Of a stretch of DNA of 64,000 nucleotides, positions 48,110 through 59,963 are shown piece by piece. The stretch's first letter is position 1; the number at the start of each line of letters is the position of its first letter. The notes under the pieces were generated by a model, which ran no database searches, was not told where the DNA came from, and saw only the letters and a program-made list of their open reading frames with translations. The DNA is from Tetracladium setigerum (Eukaryota > Ascomycota > Leotiomycetes > Helotiales), in contig PZJY01000007.1 of NCBI GenBank assembly GCA_031472005.1, forward strand, positions 1,550,001-1,614,000, given 5' to 3'. The position numbers were made by a program, and so were the translations under genes.

Positions 48110-49455
48110 ATGTCGTCACTTTTCAAGATAGAAGAACATATTTTGGATTGTCAACACATCAGAGAATATGCAAGAGCAACATCCACGTCTCAAGAGGATG
48201 TTCTCAAGCTCTCTATCAAACAATATACGCCTTTAGATAATCTCAATCCCAAGGAAGGAGATGTCACAATCATTGGAGCACACGCTAATGGCTTCCCAAA
48301 GGTAAGTCCAATGCTGACGGCATTTTAAGAACGGAAACTAAGATGTAAATTACAGGAGCTCTATGAGCCTTTGTGGGAAGATCTACTTGCTCGCTCGAAA
48401 GACAATGGGTTCAGGATTCGAAGCATTTGGATTGCAGACGTAGCACAGCAAGGTGCTAGTGGTGTACTCAATGAACAACTCCTGGGGGACGACCGTAGGT
48501 CTTCTTTCAATATGCCTATTGAGATTCTGACAATTATCTAGCTGCTTGGAATGATCATGCCCGCGATCTTCTACACATGGTTAATCATTTTCGGATGCCT
48601 ATGCCAATGGTTGGTGTTGGCCATTCCTATGGTGGTGCCGTACTCTGCAACCTCTCTTTCATGCACCCGCGACTCCTCACAAGTATCGTCTTGCTAGATC
48701 CTGTCATTCAGATCCACTCTTCGGCACCGACTGGACCAAATCCAGCCCAAGCGTCAGCTTTTCGAAGAGATCATTGGCCATCACGTTCAGAGGCCGAGGC
48801 AGCTTTTCGAAAGCAGAAGTTCTACAAGTCTTGGGATCAAAGAGTTTTCGATCGGTGGTGCAAATATGGAATCAGGGAGACTCGTTCAATCCATTCTCCG
48901 CAAGACAATGGAGTCACTTTGACGACGACTAAGGATCAAGAATGTTTTACCTTTTTGAGGCCGAGCTGGGATGCATTTTCTGAGGATGGAAGGACTCTAG
49001 TGAGGCCTGAATTAGTTCCCGATATGAACAAAGCCAACAAACTTCTGTTCCCTTTCTATCGTCCTGAGCCACCAAATACGCTTGCCCGGCTGGGAGAACT
49101 TCGTTGCAGCGCACTTTACGTTTTCGGTGGCACGAGTCCCATGTCTGATGAGTATTCTCGGAAGTCAAAAATGGAGGTGACGGGAGTCGGCCTTGGAGGC
49201 AGTGGGGGAGCTAAAGAGGGACGGGTGAAAGAGGTGGTATTAGAAGGGATTGGGCATCTAGTTGCAATGGAGGCAACTCAGATGTGTGCTGAATTTGCGG
49301 CCCCTTGGATAGGCCAGGAGATAAAAAGATTTGAGGGGGAAAAGAAGCTGTTTGTGGAATGGACACAGAAGAGCTTGGTTGAGAAGCAGACGTTGTCTGA
49401 GGAGTGGAAGCGACGGATTGGTGGCCCTTTGAGACCACCGAAGAGTAAGATGTAA
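48110..49455 (+). CDS. peroxisomal alpha/beta hydrolase (Lpx1/AKT2-type)
   Basis: Alpha/beta-hydrolase fold enzyme. Exons are 48110-48301, 48356-48494 and 48542-49455, giving 414 residues. The nucleophile elbow is VGHSYGG with Ser 139, DPVIQ follows, and His 349 (GIGHLVAM) is the likely third catalytic residue; GAHANGFPKELYEPLW marks the oxyanion region. The protein ends PKSKM, and SKM is a peroxisomal targeting tripeptide of the SKL type. The same layout is seen in yeast Lpx1 and in the Alternaria AKT2/ACTT2 group, some of which act in host-selective toxin synthesis. No other gene of that pathway is near, so here a lipid or acyl-ester hydrolase role is more likely. Substrate unknown. Frame intact. 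Confidence 0.85.
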
Positions 49456-52134
49456 GTTCCGAAATCACCAAACTTTTGAGCGTCCAGGGGCACAGAGATC
49501 GAGATGTCCACGATCGTAATAGTCCCAATGGGTTGAATATCGAGGTTTTGTCGGAAGGTAGAATCCTGATCCTTATCTTCGACCATTGATGTGTGTGTGT
49601 TGAATTTACTCCCTGACAATCACACATCTTCAAAATGGCAAACCCTCCAATTAAATACCATCAATTCCGTCTCAGATCTTGAGAGCTGAAATCTCGTCCA
49701 ACTCCTGGTCGACAACACCTGCAGTCAACCCACGCCAAGTATCGTCGTTCGGCCTCACTTTTTCATTCCTCTTCCAAGCTTTGAATCCACAGGCGGGCTT
49801 TACGTTTGGTATACTGAAAAAGAAAATGCCAGCACATATCCAATACATGTACACCTCTTGGCTCTTCTTCTTTGCGTTATTGGTTTTCCTTGGTAGCAAT
49901 TTACTCTTAAACATTTTTCATCGACTTGGTCTTTTTCTGGATGAGATTGCTCAGGCGGACATACTTCAAAACAAATTCAGGATCGCATGCAAGCTTGAAG
50001 CATTATCCTGTCTGGGTTAAATGATTCCATCACCGCCTGGATGCGCTAGAGTCTCTCGGTTGTGAAGCTTTCCGTGAAGAACAAAAGGAAATGCAGAGCG
50101 ACAGAGAACCCCACCACCAAGATGTCAGCAGGCACCGATTTCAAAAATATTCTTTTAACGATGACAACGAACATATTTCGAAGAAATACTCAGCCTTACA
50201 TTGATCTGCCGGTGTAGGTTTCAAGGTTTATCCCGCCATGTGCGAAGCCAATGGTTACACTCTCTAGTTGTGACATGACAATTTATACATTTTCCTTCAT
50301 CGAATTAATATTACTGATCTTTGACAGCAGCTGGCGAACGAGAATGGGACTCTGCATCGTTTAAGCCACCCATGAAGCCACCGATGCTTTTTATGATTTT
50401 CATTAACTTCACCGCAAAGTGCTCCCCAGACCCCATGGCCCAATCATGCACTGACGGGGTGACTTCCACAAAGATACAGTAATATCCCGTCATCATTGGA
50501 GTGTTGAGCTCAATCTATGGCATTTCAAGAATTTGATCTTTGGAATCTCCCTTTTTCCTTTTTCCTTTCCAACAGCGTATGGTGCACTTGTTCGCAGCTA
50601 CAGCAAGTGGTACAGTAGTGCTGGACATACTGTACGCCTCCAACTCAACGTGGGACACCAAATTTGATCAGGTCACACATCTCTTTGGAGATCGACGCCA
50701 ACGGCCAACCCTCAAGCCACGGTCGCTAGGCAAGATGCTTTCACCGCCCAAATTCTTCCTATTCGAGGCCGCCCGCATGCTGCTGTGCCTGTCGCCCGGC
50801 CACTTGGAAATGTTTCAAAACTTTATCGAGGGATCAGCGCCCAATTATTGATACAGTACCGGAGATGGAAGCTTGGCCTCTCAAATCGCTGCTTGGAGGC
50901 TAATACCCACCCGTATATCAGGGGCGACTTTGGCCAGGATGTGATTTTGGGTCTACCGCGTTTCCCCTTACCGGCCTCGGTTCTTCGAACGAAACCAGGC
51001 GGTCAGTCCGGAGCAGAGCGCGAAAGCCGCAACGGGGGGAAAGGAGGAGATTGGGGTGGATTTGTCTGGAGCTGAGACCACTATCTGATCCCCCCAGCAA
51101 GTTGTGGGACTGCTGTAAGTGGCTGTCTCAAGTGTCCACGATCCCCCCAATATCAACGACGTTCCTCCATCGAGCGCGATAACCGCGTGTAACCATTGTG
51201 AAGCAACTCCCGACAAAGTGTGCACAAACTCTGCGAATTGCTGATAAACCGCCGGTTTCTTGGTGCTACAGAGATCCAATTTCGTTGCACGGCAGCGATA
51301 TCTCGATCCGTCACACTCCCCCATGTCGGGTTCTCGTTCGTTGTGTACACTGGCTGGCTGGGTTAATTTCACCAACCATGACGTCCAGCTGATACCATAC
51401 TTCTTTTCATCACCTCTTCAAATCTCGTAAACCTTCGTCTCTTGGACATATTCGAAATCTGCAAGTGCAGGTGGTCATCACTGGCTCATTGGTTTGTCCT
51501 TGTCCTCGTAACGTTGGATTCCCACCAACTGCGCGTTTGTTGTCATTGATATGGAAGATTACCCGAGACCTCCCTCTGCCTTACATCCGAGAAAAGGTGC
51601 ACAGTGCCGGAGGTCAAAGGCTGTGGGGCTTCTCTTCTATGGTATTTTGTTTTTACTGCCTTGCACATCCAGCCCCTACCCTCTAGTTACTTGGGTAGTG
51701 GGCAATCTGCCTCCAGATCTGGACCAGCTGGTGCAAATCTCAGGGGGCGTTTTCGGCGGCAATAGTATTTTTTGAAAAAGGATTGACGATGATTCATTTC
51801 GTTTGCGAGCGCATACCGTGGTATAAGAGCTTATACTGCCACCCTGGATGCGGAGAACTCGTACTGCTTTGCACATCGGGTCCGCGTTTCGTGTTACTAG
51901 GTGATGTAATGCATTGGATCTTCGTCCTGAGAAACATTTGAGATCCTTCAGTTTGCTGAGCACAATCTCGGAGTCTTTTGAGCCTTAACACTTCTTTCAA
52001 GTTCACAAGCATCCCTGTTCCTCTGCAAAGCAGTATACATAAAGGGTTTCTCATCGGTCATTTTGGGCCGCCCAGATTCTCGATCTCCTCTTCTGAACAA
52101 AATCTCACTATCGAATACCTCGCCAACTCTCGAT
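49456..52134. other. 2.7 kb intergenic region
   Basis: No frame convinces me as a gene. There is a C/G-rich patch at 50670-51080 with open frames on both strands and a T-rich stretch before 50550. Nothing recognised. Confidence 0.55.
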
Positions 52135-53205
52135 ATGTCTGCCATATCACTTCTCTCGATACTTATTGCTGGCCTCATTTTTGTTGGCTATGTGGTATAC
52201 ACTCGACGGTATCTCTCATTGGACGCTCATGACCACCCGGCTTCCGACATCAAGCCATATCAAATACCAGCCCTCAAAATCCTTACGACAACGAAGGTGG
52301 GAATGGGTCTCAAACGACTTGACGAATCCAATTGGCTTACAATTGATTCGAAATATCTCCTCGAGCACAACCTCAGAATTCAACTTCTTTCCACCTGTCG
52401 TTCGAACGTAATTGAATGCCTCCCACAATCGCTCCCAGCCTGTTACGAGGTTCTCGATCTCGCGGTCTCTTTTCTCACCACCCGCTTCCCATCACAATTT
52501 TCAGTTTCTAACAATTCATCTGGGCCAACGATAAACAACCACATCACCGGCGAAAATTTTCCAATTGGACTTCATCCTCACTGCCGGAATCCGCTTGAAA
52601 TTGCCGCACTTCTTGCAATGGAGGATTTTAATATACTGATCAAGGACCCAGTTTCAGGAGAATACCATCTCAAAGCGTCAGCAACACTATTTCCGGCTGG
52701 CTGGAAACTTCAAGAAAGGATTGGCACCAGTCTAGCAAGCTTACACGCTCCTGTGCCTGGGTGGAACGAGAAATTGGGCGCGCACGTCAACAGATACTTC
52801 GATCACCTCTCTCCCAAGACAGCAATGGAGCGTGTCAATCTGTTCATACAGACCACGTCCGAATACTTTCAGGATGAGCCAGAGTCAGTATCTGCACCTG
52901 ATTTGAAAATAGAAAATATCACGATAAGACGGGAGCGACAGACTTTCACGAGGTTGGAGAAAACTAGGGCCGTTCTGTTTACTGTCAGGACGTTCATGAC
53001 TCCCCTGGTAGAGCTGAATGATCAGGAATTGACAGCATTGAGAAGCCAGATTTGGGGATGGGAAGAGGATATGAAGGAGTATAAAGGATGGAGCGTCTGG
53101 GGAAAGACACTGGCCGAATGGTGTGAAGCAAAGTTGGGTCCAATAGGAGAAGTAAAGGTTGTGAAGGGTGGGTGCCCGGCGGTGTGCGATTCGGCTCAGT
53201 TGTGA
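52135..53205 (+). CDS. DUF3445 protein (heme-dependent oxidative N-demethylase-like), membrane-anchored
   Basis: Belongs to the DUF3445 family (heme-dependent oxidative N-demethylase alpha-like), known from bacteria and fungi. Intronless, 356 residues from the ATG at 52135; an in-frame ATG at 52063 would add 24 residues without the N-terminal anchor at the front. The protein starts with a hydrophobic segment (MSAISLLSILIAGLIFVGYV), then SDIKPYQIPALKILTTTKVGMGLKRLD, the family's NWLTID segment, HPHCRNPLEIAALLAMEDF, TLFPAGWKLQERIG, HAPVPGWNEKLGAHVNRYFDHL and the RRERQTF motif. The heme-related His and the WKLQERIG helix match the family pattern. Family is by recalled motifs; substrate and any redox partner are unknown. 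Frame intact. Confidence 0.85.
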   Translation: MSAISLLSILIAGLIFVGYVVYTRRYLSLDAHDHPASDIKPYQIPALKILTTTKVGMGLKRLDESNWLTIDSKYLLEHNLRIQLLSTCRSNVIECLPQSLPACYEVLDLAVSFLTTRFPSQFSVSNNSSGPTINNHITGENFPIGLHPHCRNPLEIAALLAMEDFNILIKDPVSGEYHLKASATLFPAGWKLQERIGTSLASLHAPVPGWNEKLGAHVNRYFDHLSPKTAMERVNLFIQTTSEYFQDEPESVSAPDLKIENITIRRERQTFTRLEKTRAVLFTVRTFMTPLVELNDQELTALRSQIWGWEEDMKEYKGWSVWGKTLAEWCEAKLGPIGEVKVVKGGCPAVCDSAQL

Positions 53206-54347
53206 TGGTCCGGGAAGTGGGAATCTAGATCCAGATTTTTAACGCAGCGATGGCGTTATGGGAGCACTGGGGAACTTGCTTTACTGCGGGAAGAAATCTT
53301 GCTGTTTGATTCAAGTACATTCTTAGAGGAACGCGCTCGAATTTTTGAGTCATTTTTGAAAGTTATTTTTCATTATTTTGCATCTTCCGTACCACAAATA
53401 CAAAGTATACGTCACAAAATACACAAAACGTGCGACCGGAAATTCTGGATCTCGGGTGAAACGTTCTTGTCGCCAGATTTCGATGTAAATGTGCCCAATG
53501 ACCACTTGCCACATTCTGCAGGTCGGTTACACCGTACACATTTTCAAGATCACAACTAAACCCCGAAGTGAAAGGAGGATCAAAAGCCTCATGGCAGCTT
53601 GGGTCAAAAGTTGAACAGAGCTTTGTCCTCCAAGCATAAAAGTCCAGATATTAATGTATCAGATGTTACCATCCTCTCGGTTTCCTGGAAGTCGGGTAGC
53701 GAGATGGCAAGTGTCGATTCACTTTCCTGCCGTCTGCAAGATGGCAGATGTGAATGTGATGTATCGTATGCCAGGAACTTGGGTGAGGGAACGGCACGGT
53801 ACGGCAATAATGGACGGACGTAAAGAACGGAAGGAGTGTGGGAGTGTGATCGAAGAACAGCATATGCCGAGCTGTCTCGTGCATTGCTTCGGACAGTTCC
53901 ATACTTCGCATGCGGCAAGATTGGCGAGATGTTGTTGACACGTTTGTTTGGACGGCCTCTCTTGAGACTCAGTTCAATGACACATTTTTACTATGGAGGT
54001 TCATTTTAAATATATTCTGGCGTCTGACCAGAGGTTCTGCTTATATCTTTCGGGAAATGATTCACTTGCAGCATTATCAATCAAGACTGTCTTTGACTTC
54101 TCGTTCGAGAAGAGGAAGTCACAGAACAATTTTGAGAGAATGTCGACACATGACCAAGGTTCATTTTATACTATCAATCAAAACTCACTGACAAAACAGC
54201 ACTGCGGTAACGACCGTACATGAGAAGAAAATCCGACTTTCCGACATCATTTTCGTTCCTGTTTGTTGAAAACAGTACTTAGAAGCGAGCGAACCACAAG
54301 TCGACAAAGCATCAAGATAGCATACCCCACCACTAACTGAGAATGAC
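53206..54347. other. 1.1 kb intergenic region
   Basis: Between the DUF3445 stop and the 3' end of the minus-strand secreted-protein gene. No supported coding frame; nothing recognised. Confidence 0.5.
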
Positions 54348-55137
54348 CTAGCAGTTGCTGTTGCCTCGGATGAACGTATTCCATCCATATCTCTCAAAGA
54401 TTTGTCCATTGAATCTAAGAGTGAAGAGAGGCGAGCAAGTGCCCAGGATTCTGCCACCGCCGTCGGAAATCTCACCCCAGGAGTTGAGGGTCTTATGATA
54501 GTTGTTCTGAATTTGCCCATTGAAGTTAGCGAGTCTGACAGTTCCAAGATTGAAGTTTTGGGGATGGCTAGGATAGCTTGAACCTACATCGTTACACCAC
54601 CAAATCGCTGTATTCCAAGAACAAGAAACCCGACCACAGGATCTGGCATTGTTCGCAGGGCGCCCACCCAAACCCCCAATATAACGGAGCCCATCAACAG
54701 CAGCATTATAGTCCGCATATCCCCATTCCCCTGTTCGCACAAGGCATAGAGTATTCACCCATTCTGCGCGTTTATCAAGGCCCCGGGCTTTGATTTGTCG
54801 TTTCGTCTCTTCCGCAGAAGTAATGTTGAAATCGGCCTCCCAATTGGGGTTTTGGCTTTCAGCTCTGCAACAACTTTTTCGACTGTACCGGTGGTCTTGA
54901 GTCTCTCTCCACCGGGGTGATCTCAACGTCCCATTCGATAGGTTGAACGGAATAGCCTTCGATAGGAGCTTTCAACACTTCAGGCGCAGCAACGGAAGGT
55001 GCCGCGTGCTACACGAAAAGAAGTTAATGACTTGTTTGAAGCTTGATAAAATCATCTAGTTCTGGTTTATGCATTGGAAAACTTACTACCAGTGTCAAGA
55101 CTGCCCAGAGAGGTAGTGCGAGTGTTGAGAAATGCAT
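54348..55137 (-). CDS. secreted cysteine-containing protein, effector-like, frame broken
   Basis: I do not have a family name. Exons are 55137-55087 and 55008-54348 (intron 78 nt, GTAAGT...GTGTAG), about 237 residues. The N terminus is a signal peptide (MHFSTLALPLWAVLTLV, cleavage near HA-AP), the middle is polar, and the C-terminal part has spaced cysteines with CGRVSCSWNTAIWWCND and ends GNSNC. That Cys-Ser/Trp-Cys-Asn-Asp pattern is common in small secreted fungal proteins of the Ecp2/killer-like kind, so an effector or cell-wall role is possible but unproven. Two one-base losses are needed: in the C run at 54914-54917 and in the C run at 54847-54850. After both, the frame is continuous and the length a multiple of three. 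Nearest genes are far, on a gene-poor stretch. Confidence 0.72.
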
Positions 55138-58100
55138 GGCTGAAGTTTTGAGTTGGGGAGCAGGTGTTGGACTTTTGATTAACGATGGGAGTTATGGCTT
55201 CCAAATATACAAAGGAACGTTCGTGGTATTTGTATGATTTTTTCTTTCGCCTCGAACTACTTTATCTTGATTTTTGCATGCCTACACATAGTCATGGTCT
55301 ATGGCCCCGTGTTTTCTGACCATGACACCTCCAGCCAGTGGAGTGTATCTCTTCTCTCTTACCAAGACTCAAAGATCTTCAATTTGATTTCGAAGGATCA
55401 GTGAATAGGCAACCACAAACTGTACATGAGCGAGCATGCTTCCAAGACCTTGAGATGCATGCATCTGGGATCGATAAAGGAAGGCGAGAGCTGTTCTTCT
55501 GGATCGAAGGAGGGGTTAGAGGTAGCGAAATTAGGCTTCCACATTTGCAAGAGAAAGAAATGGGTATTCTAGAAGCTGTACCAAGAAGATAAGTGGGTGT
55601 TCATCTCGTGTGTTGTCCATCTAGCGACGTGTAGTTGGAGCTGAACAATGGGTGGTGCCAGGGTGGGAATACTAGTTACGCCAAAACACATAAGAGCGTT
55701 TGCCAGTTTTGAGCGCGATAGATTCGAACAAAAAAAAGACGTCAAAATTTTCAATATCGTTAGGATTCAATGTGTGCAAATCTGCAATGTTTTGCATCGA
55801 GTGACAGCAAGTCCCGTTGAAGTGCCGGTTGATGCCAAGAAATATTCGTACGAAAATGTTGATTGTTTTCCTCCGTTTGCATGACTGTACTGTACGCCAC
55901 CTCAATCCGATCCGATTAGCAGATACGACCATGGGTATTCCGGAAGAATGCAGTCTCTGAAGATAGATGTTCTTGGTGTCTGGCAATTTCAAATGCCGAT
56001 TGTGACAACGCTATCTTGCTTCCGGAATCTAGAAACCGGGTCAATCATATTGGGCGACCACGAGAGTGATCAATATGCGATTATTGATTGGCTCTTTGTG
56101 TTCGTGGAATTTTTTTTGTATTTTGGAACTTACCTCGAGGTAATTAATCAAAGGTAAGAGGAGGGAATGTAGCGAGTGGGGAGCTCACTTCGACCTCACT
56201 TGTCTGACGTTGAAGAAACTCAGGTTACCGATGGACCTAAGTATTCATCAAGTATCAGACTAATCATCTCGAAGATGATGGCATGCTTTTCCCATAATAC
56301 TATTGAGCTGTGATCCAGGTGTAAATTTGAAAAACATACTTTACTTTTCGGCCAACCCCTGTCTGAAGGAAGGATGAAGGCCGAAAAGCCAATTACTCAA
56401 CTTTTGCTTCCTTGTGCTTACCAGCATTGCACCCCATAGCCAGCGTGCATGTAGAGTCGGGAGTTAGTTTAATTATCCGTTTACTCCACTCAAAGGATCC
56501 CGTATCTTGGCTTTCTGAGGTTGATATCGTACTTGTTGAAGAATCCGTGACAGGGGCGTCTCCCCAGTGGAATGAGAGATATCAAAGGATACTAGAGCAG
56601 ACCAATATGGTTGCGTAGAATAAATATACTTATCTTTGAATACCTAGGCCAAGTTAATGTACCAAATAATCAGAACAGATTGACAGCCAAATAAAAAGGT
56701 TCTTCTTTTGGAAGTTGTGTATCCAAGCAAATTATTTGAAGGCTAGTTCTTGTATGGTCATGATCTCATCCGTCTTTTACCTTTCTGATCAATTGATCTA
56801 ATGACAGAAACTATGGTATAAACACTGTGTAGAGAGACGCAAACAATGTGATAATCAGGTTTTTGGGCAGGGGGCGGGTAAGGCGTTCACGTTAATCTTG
56901 CAATATACATACAGTTCCTCTCAGCCACATGCCTTCGCATCGAGGAAACCTAAAATCGAACGAAGGATGGTATGCGGAGAGGGGAGTTTTATTTTTCCAC
57001 GATCGAAATCATAGAAAGGGACCACTTGAACACATTAAACGCCGGAGGGACGAAAAGGGCAAGTGCGTTGAATCCTTTGATCCTACAACCGTGCCACTGT
57101 GTCTACGCACCTGAACCGAACCAATGACGGCAGGTTATTGAAAAAAGGGTAAAATGTTCTCTTTTTGACTGGATTTACGGTACGAAGTGAGATGATAGGA
57201 GTATTAGTAAGGTCTTAGAATGATTACAAAGTTTTCCATTAAATATAGGAATAGCTCTTTCTATTTTTAAAGAAACTGTCGGAGGATAGAAGAGGTAAGA
57301 AGAAATCTCAAATAGAAGAACACCACTTGAGTAATAGAAAACGACACAGACATTGACTTGTGTATCCTACATTATTAATTGCTGTTGTGTTCGCTTGAGT
57401 AGTAAAAATGAGACTTGCATTAACACAGTTCTGCCCTTCCCCCTTCGTTCCCTCAACGCCTCGAACACAGCGAAACACCCCAGCGCGTTGAATGTAAACA
57501 CAATTATACACTACCAGGCCTCAGGCCTCCCACTGTCTACCCAACTCTTCGAGGAATGATAGAGAAAACGACACCAAGAATTCTCGGAGAATCACCATGA
57601 ACCGAAAAGCGGCATAATTTTTTCATTCCGAACAAAGCGTACCATGCAGATGACGAGGAGTGCAGTATTATGATGCGGAGTGGTTGCTACTCGCAGATAT
57701 TGACTGGGGTGGGGGTGTTCGCCTGGTTGTTGATATGTGAAAACAACAGTGCCACGGTGCGAGTCTACATTGGGGCAGGTACAATGACTACCGGTGATAG
57801 ACTGCAAGCCTTTAACCCAACCAGAGTAAAATCTGAATTATTTCCTTCACCGAGGAACAGAATCCCTGTGCCATTGAAGTAGTAACGAAGCGGGTGAACC
57901 GAAACCAGTCTGTGGGCTTTCCGTACCTGCTCAATCAGACTGCTTTACGTCCACGAAGAAATGGCGACATGGTGTGTTTTTGGGTGTCGAGTATGGAGAG
58001 TGCCCTGTAAAGACGTCGAATGCAGAATTTCGGTGGCTTCCAACTGCATTACTTGCCAGTACCATCCAGTCAAAGGCCATGCTTGGCAACAAGCAGATTT

Positions 58101-58221
58101 GGAGACAGCCATGGTCCATGGAACCCCAAAACTGCACAAATTCTTGGCCAAAAAGACAAACTTCCCTCGATCCTTCGGGGAAGGAATGTGTTTGGAAGTC
58201 GCACGTTCCTTCTGTGCAGCT
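55138..58221. other. 3.1 kb gene-poor region
   Basis: No frame I can support. A-T rich around 56-57.4 kb with many short open frames on both strands, all below what chance gives. No transposon ends, target duplications or recognisable repeats seen. Confidence 0.55.
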
Positions 58222-58667
58222 TCACTGCTTGCCCATGGAAGTCTTCGCTCGATTCGCTGGATCCGCAACGCCTTCTGTAGAGGGTTCGAGGTGTGATTTT
58301 GCGAATCTAACAACAATGGCCTGAGTCGTCATCAAAAGGCGATAGCTTGCTAGCCCAAGAAGAGCAACAATAATGATGAGGAGGTTGATGATTGCTAAAA
58401 GACACAGCGGAATTGTATGCCACAGCTGAACACGGCGAAGTGGACAGCCTCTGGCTCGATTCTTGTCTTCGATGGGTGTGTCTAGTACCCCGCTAAGCAT
58501 GAACCGAAAAGGACATTTCGGTTCGGCTACAAGTGTGTCTGCCGAAGAGCTTGTGGTGACGGAATCGGTGTCGGTTTCCTTGTCTTTTTCGATCTCTTCT
58601 TAACAACGTCGCCTGAGTGACGGCGCACTCGGCTGTTTGCGAAAGTTCTGTCGGTTCTAGATGGCAT
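58222..58667 (-). CDS. possible single-pass membrane protein, 148 aa, frame broken
   Basis: I do not recognise a family. The minus strand reads MPSRTDRTFANSRVRRHSGD at 58667, then a KEIEKDKETDTDSVTTSS stretch, a CPFRFMLSGVLDTP segment, and one clear hydrophobic run (LCLLAIINLLIIIVALLGLA, about residues 94-113) followed by a basic, polar tail. The two halves join only if one base is added near 58594-58601. The length then becomes a multiple of three (148 residues). Support is the acidic Ser/Thr-rich segment and the clean membrane segment, which short chance frames rarely have. The same break pattern occurs elsewhere in the window, but here it is not a clear G or C run. Low certainty. Confidence 0.45.
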
Positions 58668-59963
58668 TTCTTGGTTGTGATAAGAAGAAATGGATGTAAC
58701 AAGGTGAAAAGTACGATGTGGAAGCAGTTGGGATTTCATCAATAAAAGATATCGCAGCAGTTGGGACCTTATCAGTAGGTAGAACTGATAATACGAAGCT
58801 CATGATGGGAATGTAAGACAAATAGACAGTCCAGAGAGAAATCAACATCATCCATGATGAATCTATAACCCGATGACCAAACTCGATGGGCAGATTGCCA
58901 GCTTCAGAGAATTTTGTTGGAATTGAAGATGGAGGAAGTTGGTTTTTGCAACATAATCTCACCAGGTCAGCCGACCATTTTGTTTTACTCGTACACCACC
59001 ATAAATAGTAGGTGGTGCTCCACAGCCTCAATTCATGCAGTTGAGCTACCCATTACTTGTAACAGCTGCATCCCAGCAGTTGGGTCAGGCCAAATAAATG
59101 ATGCTCGGCAGTTGTCCTTGACATTTCGCATCAAGTATCGTCGCTTGACAATACTCATGGTTCGTGCCGTCCCTTCAAGGCCCGCGATGCGATTCTGGAT
59201 ATCTTGATAGCTCCGCAACTGGATAGAATATATTGCCAAACGCAACTATGCGGCGGAGCTACTCGACGGTTGTTGGTGGCCATAGTGGTCAACGAATCAG
59301 ATGAGCATCGCATATGACTGGAACTAAGCAGGAAGGTCTCAGCTAGAGACAAATGTTTCAAACGACTTTCGTGATATGTAGCGCACCAACAGCACCACCC
59401 AGTACTTCTTCAAGAAAGAGAGGAAAGTAAAGGTTGCAAGACTCTTTGGTTGCTGTAGTCGTCGTTGGATCTGAGAATGCAAGAATCCTGTTCCATGACT
59501 TGGGTGTCTCGAGTCCATGAGCAGAAAAGAAGGATATGCCATAGGATCGGTCATGTGACGATGGTTTCAAGGTGCCACTTTGCCTTTTGTTTGATGGAGG
59601 ATGAGCAGAGTCAGTTGTTGGGTAGCTAAAGGCCTACCCAAGGGGAAGTATCGCTGAATGAGATGGGTGGGGAGTTGGGATGAAGTCGAAGATTGAACAT
59701 GGATGGCATGGTCATGGTGCACCTGCTTCTGTGTTGCCGTGTTGAGCTTCCGCCCTGTTCGCTAAACGGCCAAAGCTCTTCTCCAGAAATCAGACAGGAA
59801 CGTCACCATTTCGAAGGTATCTCGGGTATGTCTCTCAACCACAGTCTCGAGCACATCTTAACCCACCCCGCCAAGGGCCTCGAACAAGCGGTTGTTCCTC
59901 AAACACATACTGTCTCCGGCTACAAGTTCAAAATATCGAGATTCTCCCCTGACTCTCTCCACA
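58668..59963. other. 1.3 kb region with unresolved minus-strand open stretches
   Basis: On the minus strand around 59.0-59.73 kb there are several open stretches (for example FSAHGLETPKSWNRILAF near 59.5 kb, QLRSYQDIQNRIAGLEGTAR near 59.2 kb) that could belong to one decayed or mis-sequenced gene starting at the ATG near 59716. I cannot join them without several frame changes, so I do not call a gene. The last 250 bases carry the promoter and leader of the next gene. Confidence 0.4.

Noticed and set aside
48110..53205. A toxin or secondary-metabolite cluster around the AKT2-type hydrolase and DUF3445 gene
   Set aside because: No synthase, transporter or regulator gene lies beside them, and the gap between the two is 2.7 kb without genes.
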